Shown here: in pieces, positions 55,255-64,000 of the stretch
Layout of the letters: each line of letters opens with the position of its first letter
Numbering within the stretch: the stretch's first letter is position 1
From: Lachnospiraceae bacterium
GTDB taxonomy: Bacteria; Bacillota; Clostridia; Lachnospirales; Lachnospiraceae
DNA: 64,000 nt
Direction of reading: 5' to 3'
NCBI GenBank assembly: GCA_902363675.1
Contig: CABJAV010000017.1
Span: forward strand, 1 to 64,000
Notes under the pieces: model-generated
The model's input: only the letters and a program-made list of their open reading frames with translations
The model's database searches: none
What the model was told of the DNA's origin: nothing
Translations under genes and position numbers: made by a program

Positions 55255-58167
55255 TCATTTTTCACAGCCTACTGCAACTGTGAAAAACCCACGGCTTACA
55301 AAGTTAACGGTCTTTGTATCGGAATCATAATAAGATCCCGGTATCTTAACTGCTGCACCGTATTTATCAATTTTATATGCAAAAATCTTTTTGTCTTTTT
55401 CCTTTTTCGAAGCATTATAGGAAACAGCGACCCTGATCCGTCCCTTTTTCAGGATAGACGACTGCTTTTTCTTTATTCCTGTGACGGAAAAATCATAAAC
55501 CGGACGTTTTCCAATAATTTTCCCTGCCTTAGCAGAAAGATTTTTCTTGTCAGCCTGTTTCATTTTGATAACCACAGCTGTATTCATCTCTTTCTTTAAT
55601 TCTTTTAATGCCTTCGAATCAAAGGTAAGATTTACATTGCCACCATTGACCTTCAATTCTTTTACATTCTTTTTGACAAGTAAATTTACCGCCTGCCCGT
55701 CCATTTCAAGATGCAGATTCTTCCAGTTTCCGGCTTTTGCCGTATCAAAAGTTATTTCAACTGACAGGTCTTTTATCCTGCCACCCTGTTCTTTTTCTGC
55801 CTTTGTAATTTCTTTTTTCAAAACTGCTGCAATATTCTTCACTTTGACCGTATTATTTTTAACTGCAGTTTTTGCTTTGACATTAATATCCTTAACAGAA
55901 ACGGACGTATCTGCTGCGGGTGGCGGTGTCACATTCCCCGGTTCTTCTTTTGCATGATCCGGTGCCGGTAATGTGCCGGAATCCGGTGAAACATTGCCAG
56001 ATGATCCGTCCGTGCTTCCACCGGCATTTTCTCCGGAACCTCCACCAGAACTTCCGCCAGAACCTCCACTTGAACCGCCTCCGGATATTCCGCCGGAACC
56101 TCCACTTGAACTGCCTCCGGAACTTCCACCAGAACCGCCCCCGGTCTGGGAATGATCCGCCGTTACACGGACCTGACAATCTGCCTTACTTCCTGTATAG
56201 TTGCCATTCCCATTATAACATGCGGTGAACGTATATGTTTTCGTTTCATTCGGAAGCGTTGCCATCCAGTGATCCGTTCCCTTTTCTTCTAATGTGATCC
56301 CGGAAACATCACAGGTTACTTTTATCCCGGCATCTTCCGGAATCCCCTGTCTGCAAAGCTGTAATTCTACTGTCCCCGCACCTTTGACCGTATCGTTTTT
56401 TGCAGTCAGCTGCATGCTGGTGGAAGCCTTTTCGATTTCCAGGACAGCCTCCCCGTATGTTGGAATAAAAGATGCCTTTTCCGCTTTAAAATAAATCTTA
56501 TACTGGCCTGCTTCTGTGTAAAATGGCATCTCCGTTTGTGTATACGATCCGTTTTTTGTCAAACTGTAACTGATTTGTACACCATCTTCCTGTTTGATAT
56601 CAAATGTATGGGGGTTTCCATCATAAGTTACGCGGACAGGTACGGTTTGTATTTCCGGCATCTCACTGTTTTTCCGGTAATAATAAGTGATCTCCTGGCG
56701 ATCCTCTGTGATGTTTATTTCTCCCTGATTTGCACTGTTTCCTACACATGTATATCCATATAAATCCGGACTTCTTAACGTATACGCAGAATTCTTTGGT
56801 ACATATACTGTCGCGGGTGCCGTATCAGGCACTGTTGTTTCGGTCCCGTCTTCGTTTTGCAGCATATAACGAATGGTTACGGTACTCCACGCCTGTCCTG
56901 CCGTCTGATTGTCAGCCAGAATTTTCCCAGTGTCCTCATCTATGATCTTTCCTTCCAGTCTGTCCCCGGAAACCAGACCAGTTACCGCAGGAAGTGTGAC
57001 AGAAAGGGACTCTCTGGCAGCATCCGGATCATACCAGTTACTGTGTGGCGGAACGGTATATGTTTCTTCTTTTTCATATTTGACTGTATGGTCTGCTCCA
57101 GTAATGCGGAAAGTAATCTTCAAATGCTGTTTGGCATCCACTATATTTTGTACGACTGTACGGAATTCCAGATCCTTTCCATTTGCTTTTGTGATATTTG
57201 TCTCATCGATCCGGTATTGGTCACTATCCCTGTCAAGTGTTCCTGTCCTGCTATGCGGAATTGTAATTTCAGGATCGCACACATAAACAGATGCCTGCCT
57301 GCTGACATAATCACGGTTATTTAATCTCCGCGCCAGTTCCATTTTGCACACTTCACAGAAAGGATTCCCAAGATCCCGCATCATGCAGACGCGGCCCGGT
57401 GCAAATACCGTTTCTGTTCCTGCTGCCGTTATTCCGATTCCACGGAACCCAAGCATCTTATGCCATTTAATCTTATCCGGATCCGATGTGTCGGAAATAT
57501 TTTCTCCCTGCATCTTTTTATCATATTCATCGCCTAATCTTCCGATGCTGTGGGAAATTTCATGGGTCATGACATCCCCCTGCTCATTCTCATCCGAATT
57601 TGCCGAAAAAGAAAAGAGTGCATTGGAAGAAGAACCAATATTCGCAGTCGTATTACAAATGATATGGATGGTTCCAACGGCTGCGCCGGTATCCAGATAT
57701 CTGCTCTCCAGCTCTTCCCTCAGTGCCTTGGCTTTATCTTCCCCGTCCTTTGCAAAATAGCAGGATTTTCCGAATGCCTGCACATGAAAATATGTGTCCG
57801 GGTTCGACTCCCCATACATCACGCCCACACCAGTTTCATTGGATACCGTCTGTACTGCATAAATATTGATCCTGTCGGAATACTCTTTATAAGGGGACCA
57901 CTTTAGCAGCCCCTGTGCTTTTGCCGTTGCATCCTTTAAAAATTGTTCCTGTTGTTCCCGGGTATAGCCCTCACCCATGATAACAATCACAAAATTTTCC
58001 TTATCATCACCTGTCTTGTGAATGGCATAAACGGAAGCTGCCGTCGTCTGGTCTGCCGCTGTCTGGTCTGCCATCACAGGATATGGAAACACCAGGGAAA
58101 ACAATAATATCAGGCTAAGTACGATTGCCCCAAACCATTTTCCATCCTTCTTCTTTACATTCGTCAT
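55255..58167 (-). CDS. M64-family (IgA-peptidase-like) secreted metallopeptidase
   Basis: A 970-residue exported zinc peptidase. The signal peptide core GAIVLSLILLFSLVFPYPVMA ends near residue 32. The zinc site is HEISHSIGRLGDEY: His202, Glu203 and His206 in the HExxH, with Asp213 as a further ligand. Residues 330-660 hold beta-sandwich and MBG-type repeats, a Gly/Ser linker (about 675-735) follows, and a C-terminal domain with YDSDTKTVNFVSRGFFTVAV ends it. Release into the gut lumen is inferred, with mucosal glycoproteins as possible substrates. The start at 58167 has GGAGG 5 nt upstream. Confidence 0.85.
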   Translation of the reverse strand: MTNVKKKDGKWFGAIVLSLILLFSLVFPYPVMADQTAADQTTAASVYAIHKTGDDKENFVIVIMGEGYTREQQEQFLKDATAKAQGLLKWSPYKEYSDRINIYAVQTVSNETGVGVMYGESNPDTYFHVQAFGKSCYFAKDGEDKAKALREELESRYLDTGAAVGTIHIICNTTANIGSSSNALFSFSANSDENEQGDVMTHEISHSIGRLGDEYDKKMQGENISDTSDPDKIKWHKMLGFRGIGITAAGTETVFAPGRVCMMRDLGNPFCEVCKMELARRLNNRDYVSRQASVYVCDPEITIPHSRTGTLDRDSDQYRIDETNITKANGKDLEFRTVVQNIVDAKQHLKITFRITGADHTVKYEKEETYTVPPHSNWYDPDAARESLSVTLPAVTGLVSGDRLEGKIIDEDTGKILADNQTAGQAWSTVTIRYMLQNEDGTETTVPDTAPATVYVPKNSAYTLRSPDLYGYTCVGNSANQGEINITEDRQEITYYYRKNSEMPEIQTVPVRVTYDGNPHTFDIKQEDGVQISYSLTKNGSYTQTEMPFYTEAGQYKIYFKAEKASFIPTYGEAVLEIEKASTSMQLTAKNDTVKGAGTVELQLCRQGIPEDAGIKVTCDVSGITLEEKGTDHWMATLPNETKTYTFTACYNGNGNYTGSKADCQVRVTADHSQTGGGSGGSSGGSSSGGSGGISGGGSSGGSGGSSGGGSGENAGGSTDGSSGNVSPDSGTLPAPDHAKEEPGNVTPPPAADTSVSVKDINVKAKTAVKNNTVKVKNIAAVLKKEITKAEKEQGGRIKDLSVEITFDTAKAGNWKNLHLEMDGQAVNLLVKKNVKELKVNGGNVNLTFDSKALKELKKEMNTAVVIKMKQADKKNLSAKAGKIIGKRPVYDFSVTGIKKKQSSILKKGRIRVAVSYNASKKEKDKKIFAYKIDKYGAAVKIPGSYYDSDTKTVNFVSRGFFTVAVGCEK

Positions 58168-58261
58168 ATCATCCTCCATACTTTACATTACCAGAAATAC
58201 TGGTGCTTTCCCTATTCTTCCCACAGACAAACTCCCGGGAAACCATCTGCCGTAAGGCTTC

Positions 58262-59980
58262 TTAAAGCACGATTACCGCAGCATCAAACCCCTCTACATT
58301 TCCATCAAAGGTGTTTTCGGTAAGCAGATTGTACTTCTGCGTGTACTCATTAAATTGTTTTGCACTGCTGCTGCAGTTAAAAATCATGGCAATGGTCTCT
58401 TCGCCATTTTTTCTGATCAGGACAACTGTCCCTTCCTCATCTTCTGTGACGATCCCAGCCAGTTCGCCTTCTACAATGCATGCATGGCTTTTCCGGACCT
58501 GAATCAGCCGCTTGTACCATTCATACATCTCTTTGTCCTGGTATTCTTCATCCCAATACATGCCCCGTCTGCAGTCCGGATCGTTTGCTCCCGGCATCGC
58601 ATACTCATCTCCATAATAAATCATCGGCATTCCCGGCAATAACAACTGAAAAGCGGCTGCCAGATGCTGCTTTTTCTTATTGTCGTTACACAGATGTAAA
58701 AATCTTGCGGTATCATGGCTGTCGATCAGATTCCACATAAGGGGATAGCAGTTTTTGTGTAAGCGTCCCTTCAAATATCCAAGATTTTGTACGAACTGGC
58801 TGACCGTAATCTTTTCGTCTGCAAGCAGATCGATCAGGTTCAGGTAAAATGGATAATTCATGACTGTATCCCATTCATCCCCCTCAAGGAAATCTCCTGC
58901 ATAATGCCAGATTTCCCCAATGATCAGCATATCTTTCTTCACAGCCTTTACTGCCTTTCTGAAATTCTTCCAGAAGAAATGGCTGATTTCGTCTCCTACA
59001 TCCAGTCTCCATCCGTCAATATCGCATTCCTTAATCCAGTAGCATGCAACATCCGTAATGTATTTTTCAACTTCAGGATTTTTCAGGTTTAACTTTGGCA
59101 TTCCGCCATAATAACCAAAACATTTGAAGTTTGGGATCTCTCCCCATTCACTTTTAAGCGGGAATCCATCAATAAAATACCAGTCCCGGTATTTGGATTT
59201 TTCACCATTTTCCAGGATATCCGCAAACGCAAAAAATTCTCTTCCCGTATGATTGTATACCGCATCCAGGACTACCTTCATACCACGCTCATGCGCTTTT
59301 TGTACCAGCTCTTTGAGATCCTCTGTTGTTCCAAAGGACGGGTCTATCTGGTAGTAATCCGTGGTATCATACTTATGGCACGAATTTGATTGAAAGATAG
59401 GTGTCATATACAGCACATCGATTCCCAGATTCTGAATATCATCCATATGTTCGATGATTCCCCTGAGATTTCCATGCAGATCATCCATAGGCGTAATCGG
59501 TGCTTTATACCACAGTTCTTTGTCTACCGGCTCCGTTGCTGCAAAACGGGATGGGAAAATCTGATACACGACCTTGTTTGCTGCCCACTCCGGCACCTCA
59601 AACATCTCTTCCTCCCGGAGGTTCTGCGGACAGTCAAACATTCTGTCCCTGTTTGTAATGCATTCCTTATCAAACTCATAATTTCCATAATATACCTTTT
59701 CTCCCTGCGTGTCCGTAAATTCAAAAAAGTAACGCAGGCAGATCAAATGCATCTTTATCTGTGCTTCATAATAATCATGAAACTGTGAGACAGCAACCTT
59801 CTTCATCGGAACTGTCTTTCTGGTATCCTTACGCTCCATAGGTATATACTTGTCCTCATAGTGAAGGATTACCTCCTTCATATCATCCTTTTTTACCTGC
59901 ACGCGTATCACGAATAAATCCTTATCAACCGCATAGCTAAACCTTTTATCCATATCATGAAAAATTGCTGAATATTCCAT
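58262..59980 (-). CDS. Glycoside hydrolase family 13 (neopullulanase/cyclomaltodextrinase-like)
   Basis: A 572-residue intracellular alpha-amylase-family enzyme, with no signal peptide. Residues 1-120 form the N-terminal beta domain typical of GH13 subfamily 20. The catalytic (beta/alpha)8 domain has DAVYNHTG (region I), DGWRLDVGDE with nucleophile Asp327, GEIWH with acid/base Glu356, and DSHDTAR with Asp423. It would cleave maltodextrins or cyclodextrins entering the cell. GTAAAGGGG precedes the ATG. It is the only intact starch gene beside the decayed pullulanase. Confidence 0.9.
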   Translation of the reverse strand: MEYSAIFHDMDKRFSYAVDKDLFVIRVQVKKDDMKEVILHYEDKYIPMERKDTRKTVPMKKVAVSQFHDYYEAQIKMHLICLRYFFEFTDTQGEKVYYGNYEFDKECITNRDRMFDCPQNLREEEMFEVPEWAANKVVYQIFPSRFAATEPVDKELWYKAPITPMDDLHGNLRGIIEHMDDIQNLGIDVLYMTPIFQSNSCHKYDTTDYYQIDPSFGTTEDLKELVQKAHERGMKVVLDAVYNHTGREFFAFADILENGEKSKYRDWYFIDGFPLKSEWGEIPNFKCFGYYGGMPKLNLKNPEVEKYITDVACYWIKECDIDGWRLDVGDEISHFFWKNFRKAVKAVKKDMLIIGEIWHYAGDFLEGDEWDTVMNYPFYLNLIDLLADEKITVSQFVQNLGYLKGRLHKNCYPLMWNLIDSHDTARFLHLCNDNKKKQHLAAAFQLLLPGMPMIYYGDEYAMPGANDPDCRRGMYWDEEYQDKEMYEWYKRLIQVRKSHACIVEGELAGIVTEDEEGTVVLIRKNGEETIAMIFNCSSSAKQFNEYTQKYNLLTENTFDGNVEGFDAAVIVL

Positions 59981-60189
59981 AAAATTTCCCCTTTACACTT
60001 GTTGTTTTCCTGTATTTTAGCTTACTTTTTTCAACAATTCTAGCACTATATCCACGATATTTTTTACTTTTTCTACTTTTATGCATAAATTCTTTATTGC
60101 ACGAACTGTTTTCGCATTTGTACAGTCTGAGCGACTTTTTTCTGATAATCAGATACTTTTTATTTTGGAGTTTTCATCCGCATCTGAAT

Positions 60190-60390
60190 GTCGAACTGGC
60201 AATTCAAGGTTTATGGAATGTGAGAAACCGGGCGCATGAGAATGAGTAGGGCAGATCCGGTATCAAGTATCCGGGGAAGACGTTCCCTGCTTCGCAGATC
60301 TGACCGGAGGACCCGGAACGTGTGGAAGCTATGAACGTAAGTTGTCTGCAATATCCTTTGAATTCCAGAGAACCGAATGCAGGAACGATT
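60190..60390. other. Unexplained GC-richer intergenic segment with short hairpins
   Basis: The 412-nt gap between the GH13 start and the alcohol dehydrogenase holds no gene. From about 60190 the base composition is GC-richer than the surrounding AT-rich gaps, with short inverted repeats (GATACCGG-type 60263-60284; ACGTTCC/GGAACGT 60290-60296 and 60325-60331). One minus-strand frame without a start codon runs about 65 codons, but its residues show no family resemblance. A structured RNA, a repeat or decayed coding sequence all remain possible. From 59981 to 60189 I see only AT-rich leader sequence. Confidence 0.3.
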
Positions 60391-60392
60391 TA

Positions 60393-61550
60393 TTAGAATG
60401 CCGCTCTGTAAATCTCCACAATATCATCCTTGCTAAGCGGTACAAACGATCCCTTTGAACCATCGCATGCCTTCTTAGCCATCACCTCAAAGTTCCTGTC
60501 GTCTGTGATTCCTACTGCTCTTAGATTTGCAGGAATGCCCATTGTCTCAAAGAAGAATTTCTTCAACGCATCAATGCCTGCGTGTGCAAGTGCATAATCA
60601 TCATCACCGGAAAGTCCCCAGACATTTTTTGCAAACTCCACAAACATCGGAAGTGTGTCGTCATTTAGTATATGTTCCATCCACGCCGGTGTGAGTATTG
60701 CAAGTCCCTCTCCGTGGGTAATATCGTAGAAAGCACTCAGCTCATGCTCCATAGGATGTACGCACCATGCCGGTGAACAGCCATCGCCCACAACGCCGTT
60801 GATTGCATGTGTGCCTGCCCACATCAGGTTGGCTCTGGCATCGTAGTTGTCAGGCTGTGCGAGGGCAACCGGCCCATTTTTAATCATTGTACGTAACAAT
60901 CCCTCCGCCATAAATTTCTGGCAGTCTGCATTCTCCATAGAGAAATAATTCTCCATTGTGTGGCTCATCATGTCCGCTGTTCCCGCTGCGGTCTGTTTTT
61001 TTGATACAGAAAACGTATATTCAGGATTTAATATCGACATAGTTGGTACCATATACGGCGATCCTGTGCCCCACTTTTCATTTTTGGACATATCAGAGAT
61101 AACAGCAAAAGGATCCATCTCTGTTCCTGTTGCGGAAAGAGTAAGCACATCAAATATCGGAAGTGCCGCCTTGACCTTTGATCCATCAAGCACCAGATCC
61201 CATACATCACCGTCATACCTTGTACCTGCTGCAACAACCTTTGAGCAATCGATTGTACTGCCGCCTCCGATTGCAAGTACCATGTCGATACCCTCATTTT
61301 TACAGATTTCAACACCCTTTCTGACTGTCTCAATCTTTGGGTTTGGCTCCACTCCGCTAAGCTCAAACACGGTCAGTCCCGCGTCCTTAAGGATCTTCAT
61401 TGCGGTATCGTACAGACCGTTTTTCTTTATAGAGCCGCCTCCGTACACTAAAAGCACTTTACTACCATATGCCTTAAGCTCTGATAAGCTCGAAATTGTA
61501 TCCTTTCCGAAATGAATTTTTGTTGGAATGTTGAATGTAAAATTGTACAT
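60393..61550 (-). CDS. Iron-containing alcohol dehydrogenase
   Basis: A 385-residue type III dehydrogenase reducing aldehydes to alcohols or the reverse with NAD(P)H. The NAD-binding GGGSIKKNGLYD and GGGSTIDCSKV motifs lie in the N-terminal Rossmann-like domain. The iron site uses Asp and three His in the C-terminal half (MMSHTMENYFS, HPMEHELSAFYDITHGEGLAI). It resembles the butanol-dehydrogenase-like group. GCAGGAGG precedes the ATG. It begins within the space of a TfoX fragment, so the fragment lies in its leader. Confidence 0.92.
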   Translation of the reverse strand: MYNFTFNIPTKIHFGKDTISSLSELKAYGSKVLLVYGGGSIKKNGLYDTAMKILKDAGLTVFELSGVEPNPKIETVRKGVEICKNEGIDMVLAIGGGSTIDCSKVVAAGTRYDGDVWDLVLDGSKVKAALPIFDVLTLSATGTEMDPFAVISDMSKNEKWGTGSPYMVPTMSILNPEYTFSVSKKQTAAGTADMMSHTMENYFSMENADCQKFMAEGLLRTMIKNGPVALAQPDNYDARANLMWAGTHAINGVVGDGCSPAWCVHPMEHELSAFYDITHGEGLAILTPAWMEHILNDDTLPMFVEFAKNVWGLSGDDDYALAHAGIDALKKFFFETMGIPANLRAVGITDDRNFEVMAKKACDGSKGSFVPLSKDDIVEIYRAAF

Positions 61551-61599
61551 ATATAATACCTCCTGCTAAATAATAATATAAAACAGTATAACACAAAAC

Positions 61600-61801
61600 G
61601 ACATGGTAGCAGCATCTCTTTTGCCCCTTCATACGGTAATTCATAAGTCGCATTTGCCATATAAGAAACTGCAGATTTTGTCGGTTTCACAAGTAACCTG
61701 TCATCATATATGCCTCCGACAATCCTGTCACGATAATATATGATATATTCTCCCATCATTGCACGATAATTAATTTCTTCTAAATCAGATAACTGCTCTA
61801 A
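61600..61801 (-). pseudogene. TfoX/Sxy N-terminal domain fragment
   Basis: A short frame carrying LEQLSDLEEINYRAMMGEYI, then YDDRLLVKPTKSAVSYMANA and ELPYEGAKEMLLP, as in the TfoX N-terminal domain. It lacks the usual start region (MASSKDYLEFVLE-like residues) and breaks off at about 61606, where unrelated AT-rich sequence starts. The remnant lies directly upstream of the alcohol dehydrogenase promoter zone. Truncation at both ends indicates a relic of recombination. Confidence 0.5.
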
Positions 61802-61816
61802 CACCACTTTACAACT

Positions 61817-62014
61817 TTATAGATGACTCATATTTTGCGAAAATGCCTGCTTTAAGGCATTTATCACAGAGGTTGATTTTATCTGGGTTTCGACTTTCTG
61901 TACGAAAGTGGCAAAAAATACCTGGCTACGAATTCCTTCGCTTAAGTCCTTACTCACAAAATTGTTATGTAACTGAGCAAGTCTTTGACGAACCTCTTTA
62001 GAATCATGTGACAT
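61817..62014 (-). pseudogene. Unrecognised gene fragment between TfoX remnant and group II intron
   Basis: A 65-codon frame reading HDSKEVRQRLAQLHNNFVSK and later VFFATFVQKVETQIKSTSVI. It has no ribosome binding site and no recognised family; the frame continues upstream without a start (RVYYFLYS before the first Met). Composition is protein-like. It is probably the C-terminal end of a lost gene, exposed by the same rearrangement that placed the group II intron next to it. Confidence 0.3.
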
Positions 62015-62121
62015 CGAGTAAAGAAAATAATATACCCTTTGTTTGTAACAGCAGTATCGCTAGTGATTTTCTCACTTAATACTTTATCTATGCAAAATTG
62101 ACGGATTGTAATTTATCTTAT

Positions 62122-63715
62122 AATCGAGTAGGAGACGGTGACTAACCGCCGTCCTCTCACAGCACCGTACGTACCGTTCGGTATACGGCGCTTTCAATAG
62201 TTGACGTGCACAGACTGATAGGCTGTGGCTAAATCATAAAATCCACTGTTTATCAGTCTTTCTTTTGTCATTGCCATGTTTACTGCAACTGTATGCGTTG
62301 CGAGCCAATGTCCCCGTCGGGTATTACCCGCTTGCATTGCCAAGTCTTCAGGGATTCCCATCTTGATGAGGTTACGTGCCTTTGTCTTTGGTTTCTTCCA
62401 CTGTTTCCATATGCACATACGTATTCGGTGATAGAGCCATCCGTTGATGTCATCTATGTTGTTCTTCATACTTGCAATTCCGTAGTAGTTAAGCCATCCC
62501 CTCGCATACACCTTGATTTTCTCAAGACTTGGCTTGATTGACTGACATCGCTTACGGGAAGACAGTTCCTTCAGTCTGGACTTGAACTTCTTCCATGACT
62601 TCGGATGAACTCGGGTATATATGCCTTTTCCGTTCCTTCCCAATGCAAAGCCAAGGAATTTAAAATTTCGGATTGCAAACACGCTGACAGTACGGCTCTT
62701 TTCTCGGTTGACTGTAAGTTTCAGCCTCTCCTCAAGATATTTTGTACTGCTTTCCAAGAGTCTCTCTGATGCTCGCCTGCTCTTTGCGAGAAGCACGATG
62801 TCATCTGCATATCTTATGCATGGAACACCTCTTTTCAGGAATTCCTGGTCGAACTCATTGAGGTAGACATTTGCCAGCAATGGTGATAGATTGGCACCAA
62901 CTGTTGGGTTATTGCCTGTTGAAGTGTACGGTCTATCACTGTTGGTATGCCAAGCTTTCGCACACCACCATCTGGTTTGGGAATTTCAACTCGTCTTACT
63001 GGAGACGGAGTATACTTTCCACGATAAATGCGGTCGGTGATCTCTTGTTGATGTTCCTTTAGATATGGAAGAGCCTCTTCAATGGTCATGCCATCAATTC
63101 CCGGCGCTCCCTTGTTTGCCTTAACTCTCTTATACGCTCTGTTAAAGTTGTCTTTATACAATATCGCTTCCAAAAGTCTCGGCTGTGCACTGTCTCTTTC
63201 TTTCCATATCCGATTGAATGACCTAGACGCTTTCACATACCCTTCATGTTCCGCATTATCTCTTTGCGAACAGCCATTGTTTTCAATGTTTTCTGCCATA
63301 GACGGTCATTCCTCCTTTCTCGGTCATACTTAGGACTCCTACTGATTCGGTCCTTCACCTCTCGGCTACTATGACCTCTGCTGACTTCTGTGTGTTCAGC
63401 ATTGCTTTATGCAATGGTTATCTCTTTCAAGGCGTACCGCACAGACCTCCCTAGGTACCACACGTTTCTTCCTCTCCATCCATCTGCCTCATTTATCATG
63501 CATGATTCCGTGTAGCTATTGGGCTTCAACTTGTACAGCAGTTTTACCCTCATGCATAGCCTTATATGTGATTTCTGTTCGTCAGACCAGAGATTTGCCC
63601 GTGAGTTAGTAGGTTCCCCACCTCCAGCTTCCTTCAGATTTCACCTCGCGATGAACACCCTTGCCTTCGGCTATATCCTTCCCACTACCGGGTGGATTCC
63701 GGACTTTCACCGTGA
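62122..63715 (-). mobile_element. 5'-truncated group II intron
   Basis: A group II intron reads on the minus strand. Domain V is the hairpin 62162-62191 (GCGCCGTATACC...GGTACGTACGGTGC with a GAAC loop), directly after the ORF stop at 62194, and domain VI ends at about 62122 (CCTACTCGATT on the minus strand). The ORF occupies domain IV. Upstream parts of domain I (GGTGAAAGTCCGGAATCC, 63703-63720) are present, but no GUGYG 5' splice site is found before the RhuM coding sequence resumes near 63720. The element therefore looks 5'-truncated and cannot splice correctly. Confidence 0.75.
62194..63299 (-). pseudogene. ltrA: Group II intron reverse transcriptase/maturase with internal deletion
   Basis: The N-terminal frame (62835-63299) carries NFNRAYKRVKANKGAPGIDG and RTLQQAITQQLVPI, the first fingers-domain blocks. 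The second frame (62194-62880) carries SPLLANVYLNEFDQEFLKRG, RYADDIVLLAKSRRASERLL and the maturase/C-terminal part. Between them the RT blocks with the first catalytic Asp (usually about 100 residues, VVxLDxxKxFDxxxH) are missing and the frame shifts. The junction falls at CCAATCTATCACC, consistent with recombination at a short repeat. The enzyme is therefore inactive despite an intact YADD. Confidence 0.8.
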
Positions 63716-63999
63716 CGTTCTGCACGGTCCTCTGCCAAATCCAGATAAGCAGATACGATACGCTCTAATGAACTCATTTCCTTCTCTGAAAGATAATTCT
63801 TCGCAACGCTCACATCACTTTTTACAATCTTTCCTTCCGGCGCTGCTGCCCAAGTGGTTAATCCCATATGTGGCTTATCAGCATCGGCCCGCTCGTAAAT
63901 TAACTCCGCTGCTGTAAGTCCATGAACTGCATAATGCATCTTGTTTTGAACCTTTGCAAAGAACTGCTTTGTTGTTTTTGCTGTTCGGTCATAATCTAG
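63685..63999 (-). pseudogene. RhuM family protein, partial, interrupted by the intron
   Basis: The frame enters from outside the window as DYDRTAKTTKQFFAKVQNK and continues MHYAVHGLTAAELIYERADA, GLTTWAAAPEGKIVKSDVSV and YLSEKEMSSLERIVSAYLDL, ending AEDRAERH before intron sequence. This is the central part of RhuM-family proteins, usually about 330 residues and found near restriction-modification loci. The expected continuation (IPMTMEDWAKRLDAFL-type) is not found on the far side of the intron, so sequence was lost with the insertion or a later deletion. Confidence 0.7.
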
Positions 64000-64000
64000 A

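Noticed and set aside
60190..60390. Retron or riboswitch in the GC-shifted block
   Set aside because: No retron reverse transcriptase nearby and no aptamer pattern I can name; left as unexplained.
62194..63299. Functional reverse transcriptase system such as a DGR or defence RT
   Set aside because: Domain order, YADD context and domains V/VI identify an ordinary group II intron maturase that has lost its catalytic centre.

Overview
The window is a low-to-mid GC Firmicutes chromosome segment, best matched to a motile, starch-degrading gut Lachnospiraceae of the Roseburia/Agathobacter/Lachnospira type. The evidence is clostridial gene order, clostridial-only families (DUF3877, DUF6110, DUF6449, DUF6483, putative Hol-Tox), the ylqF-rnhB-ylqG-ylqH block found in motile Firmicutes, and strong AGGAGG ribosome binding sites. 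The genus is inferred from family knowledge; no 16S gene or other marker in the window decides it. Almost every gene is on the minus strand; the clear exceptions are one LysR regulator and one small antisense RNA.

Layout. 1-5.3 kb is a worn accessory zone: the start of an IS110 transposase, a secreted protein, an integrase fragment, a complete-looking type I toxin-antitoxin locus at 2.05-2.38 kb, a GNAT-YoaP acetyltransferase and a broken acyltransferase. 5.4-20 kb is core metabolism: LysR regulator, glutamate synthase (gltD, gltB), a metal P-type ATPase with DUF6110, a ZIP transporter, enolase, and DUF3877, CPBP protease and HAD genes. 20-29 kb carries folate synthesis (folB-folK fusion, folP, folE, folC) behind a type IIA topoisomerase pair and a PucR/CdaR-type regulator. 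29-35 kb has a sugar-type ABC ATPase, a block of nested hairpin repeats, a phosphoribosyltransferase, dut, gpsA, plsY and der. 35-38 kb is a GntR-ABC-permease cassette. 38-49 kb is the conserved growth block pgeF, yraN, ylqH, ylqG, rnhB, ylqF, a signal peptidase-like gene, rplS, trmD, rimM, khpA, rpsP, ffh, ylxM.

49-61.6 kb mixes intact genes (DNA glycosylase, NMO/FabK-like flavoprotein under a fatty-acid-type operator, cis-prenyltransferase, diguanylate cyclase, M64 peptidase, GH13 amylase, alcohol dehydrogenase) with degraded ones: a MATE pump reduced to its two ends, pullulanase pieces and a Big2-type tail. 61.5-64 kb ends in gene fragments (TfoX-like, RhuM) around a 5'-truncated group II intron whose reverse transcriptase has lost its middle.

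Features most worth a second look are the type I toxin-antitoxin locus with two convergent 17-bp-spaced promoters, the signal peptidase homologue in which both catalytic residues are replaced, the TrmD-GNAT fusion, the non-CPx metal ATPase with DUF6110, the operator in front of the NMO/FabK gene, and the 44-nt direct repeat with three hairpins at 30.6-30.8 kb. No tRNA, rRNA or CRISPR array was seen.
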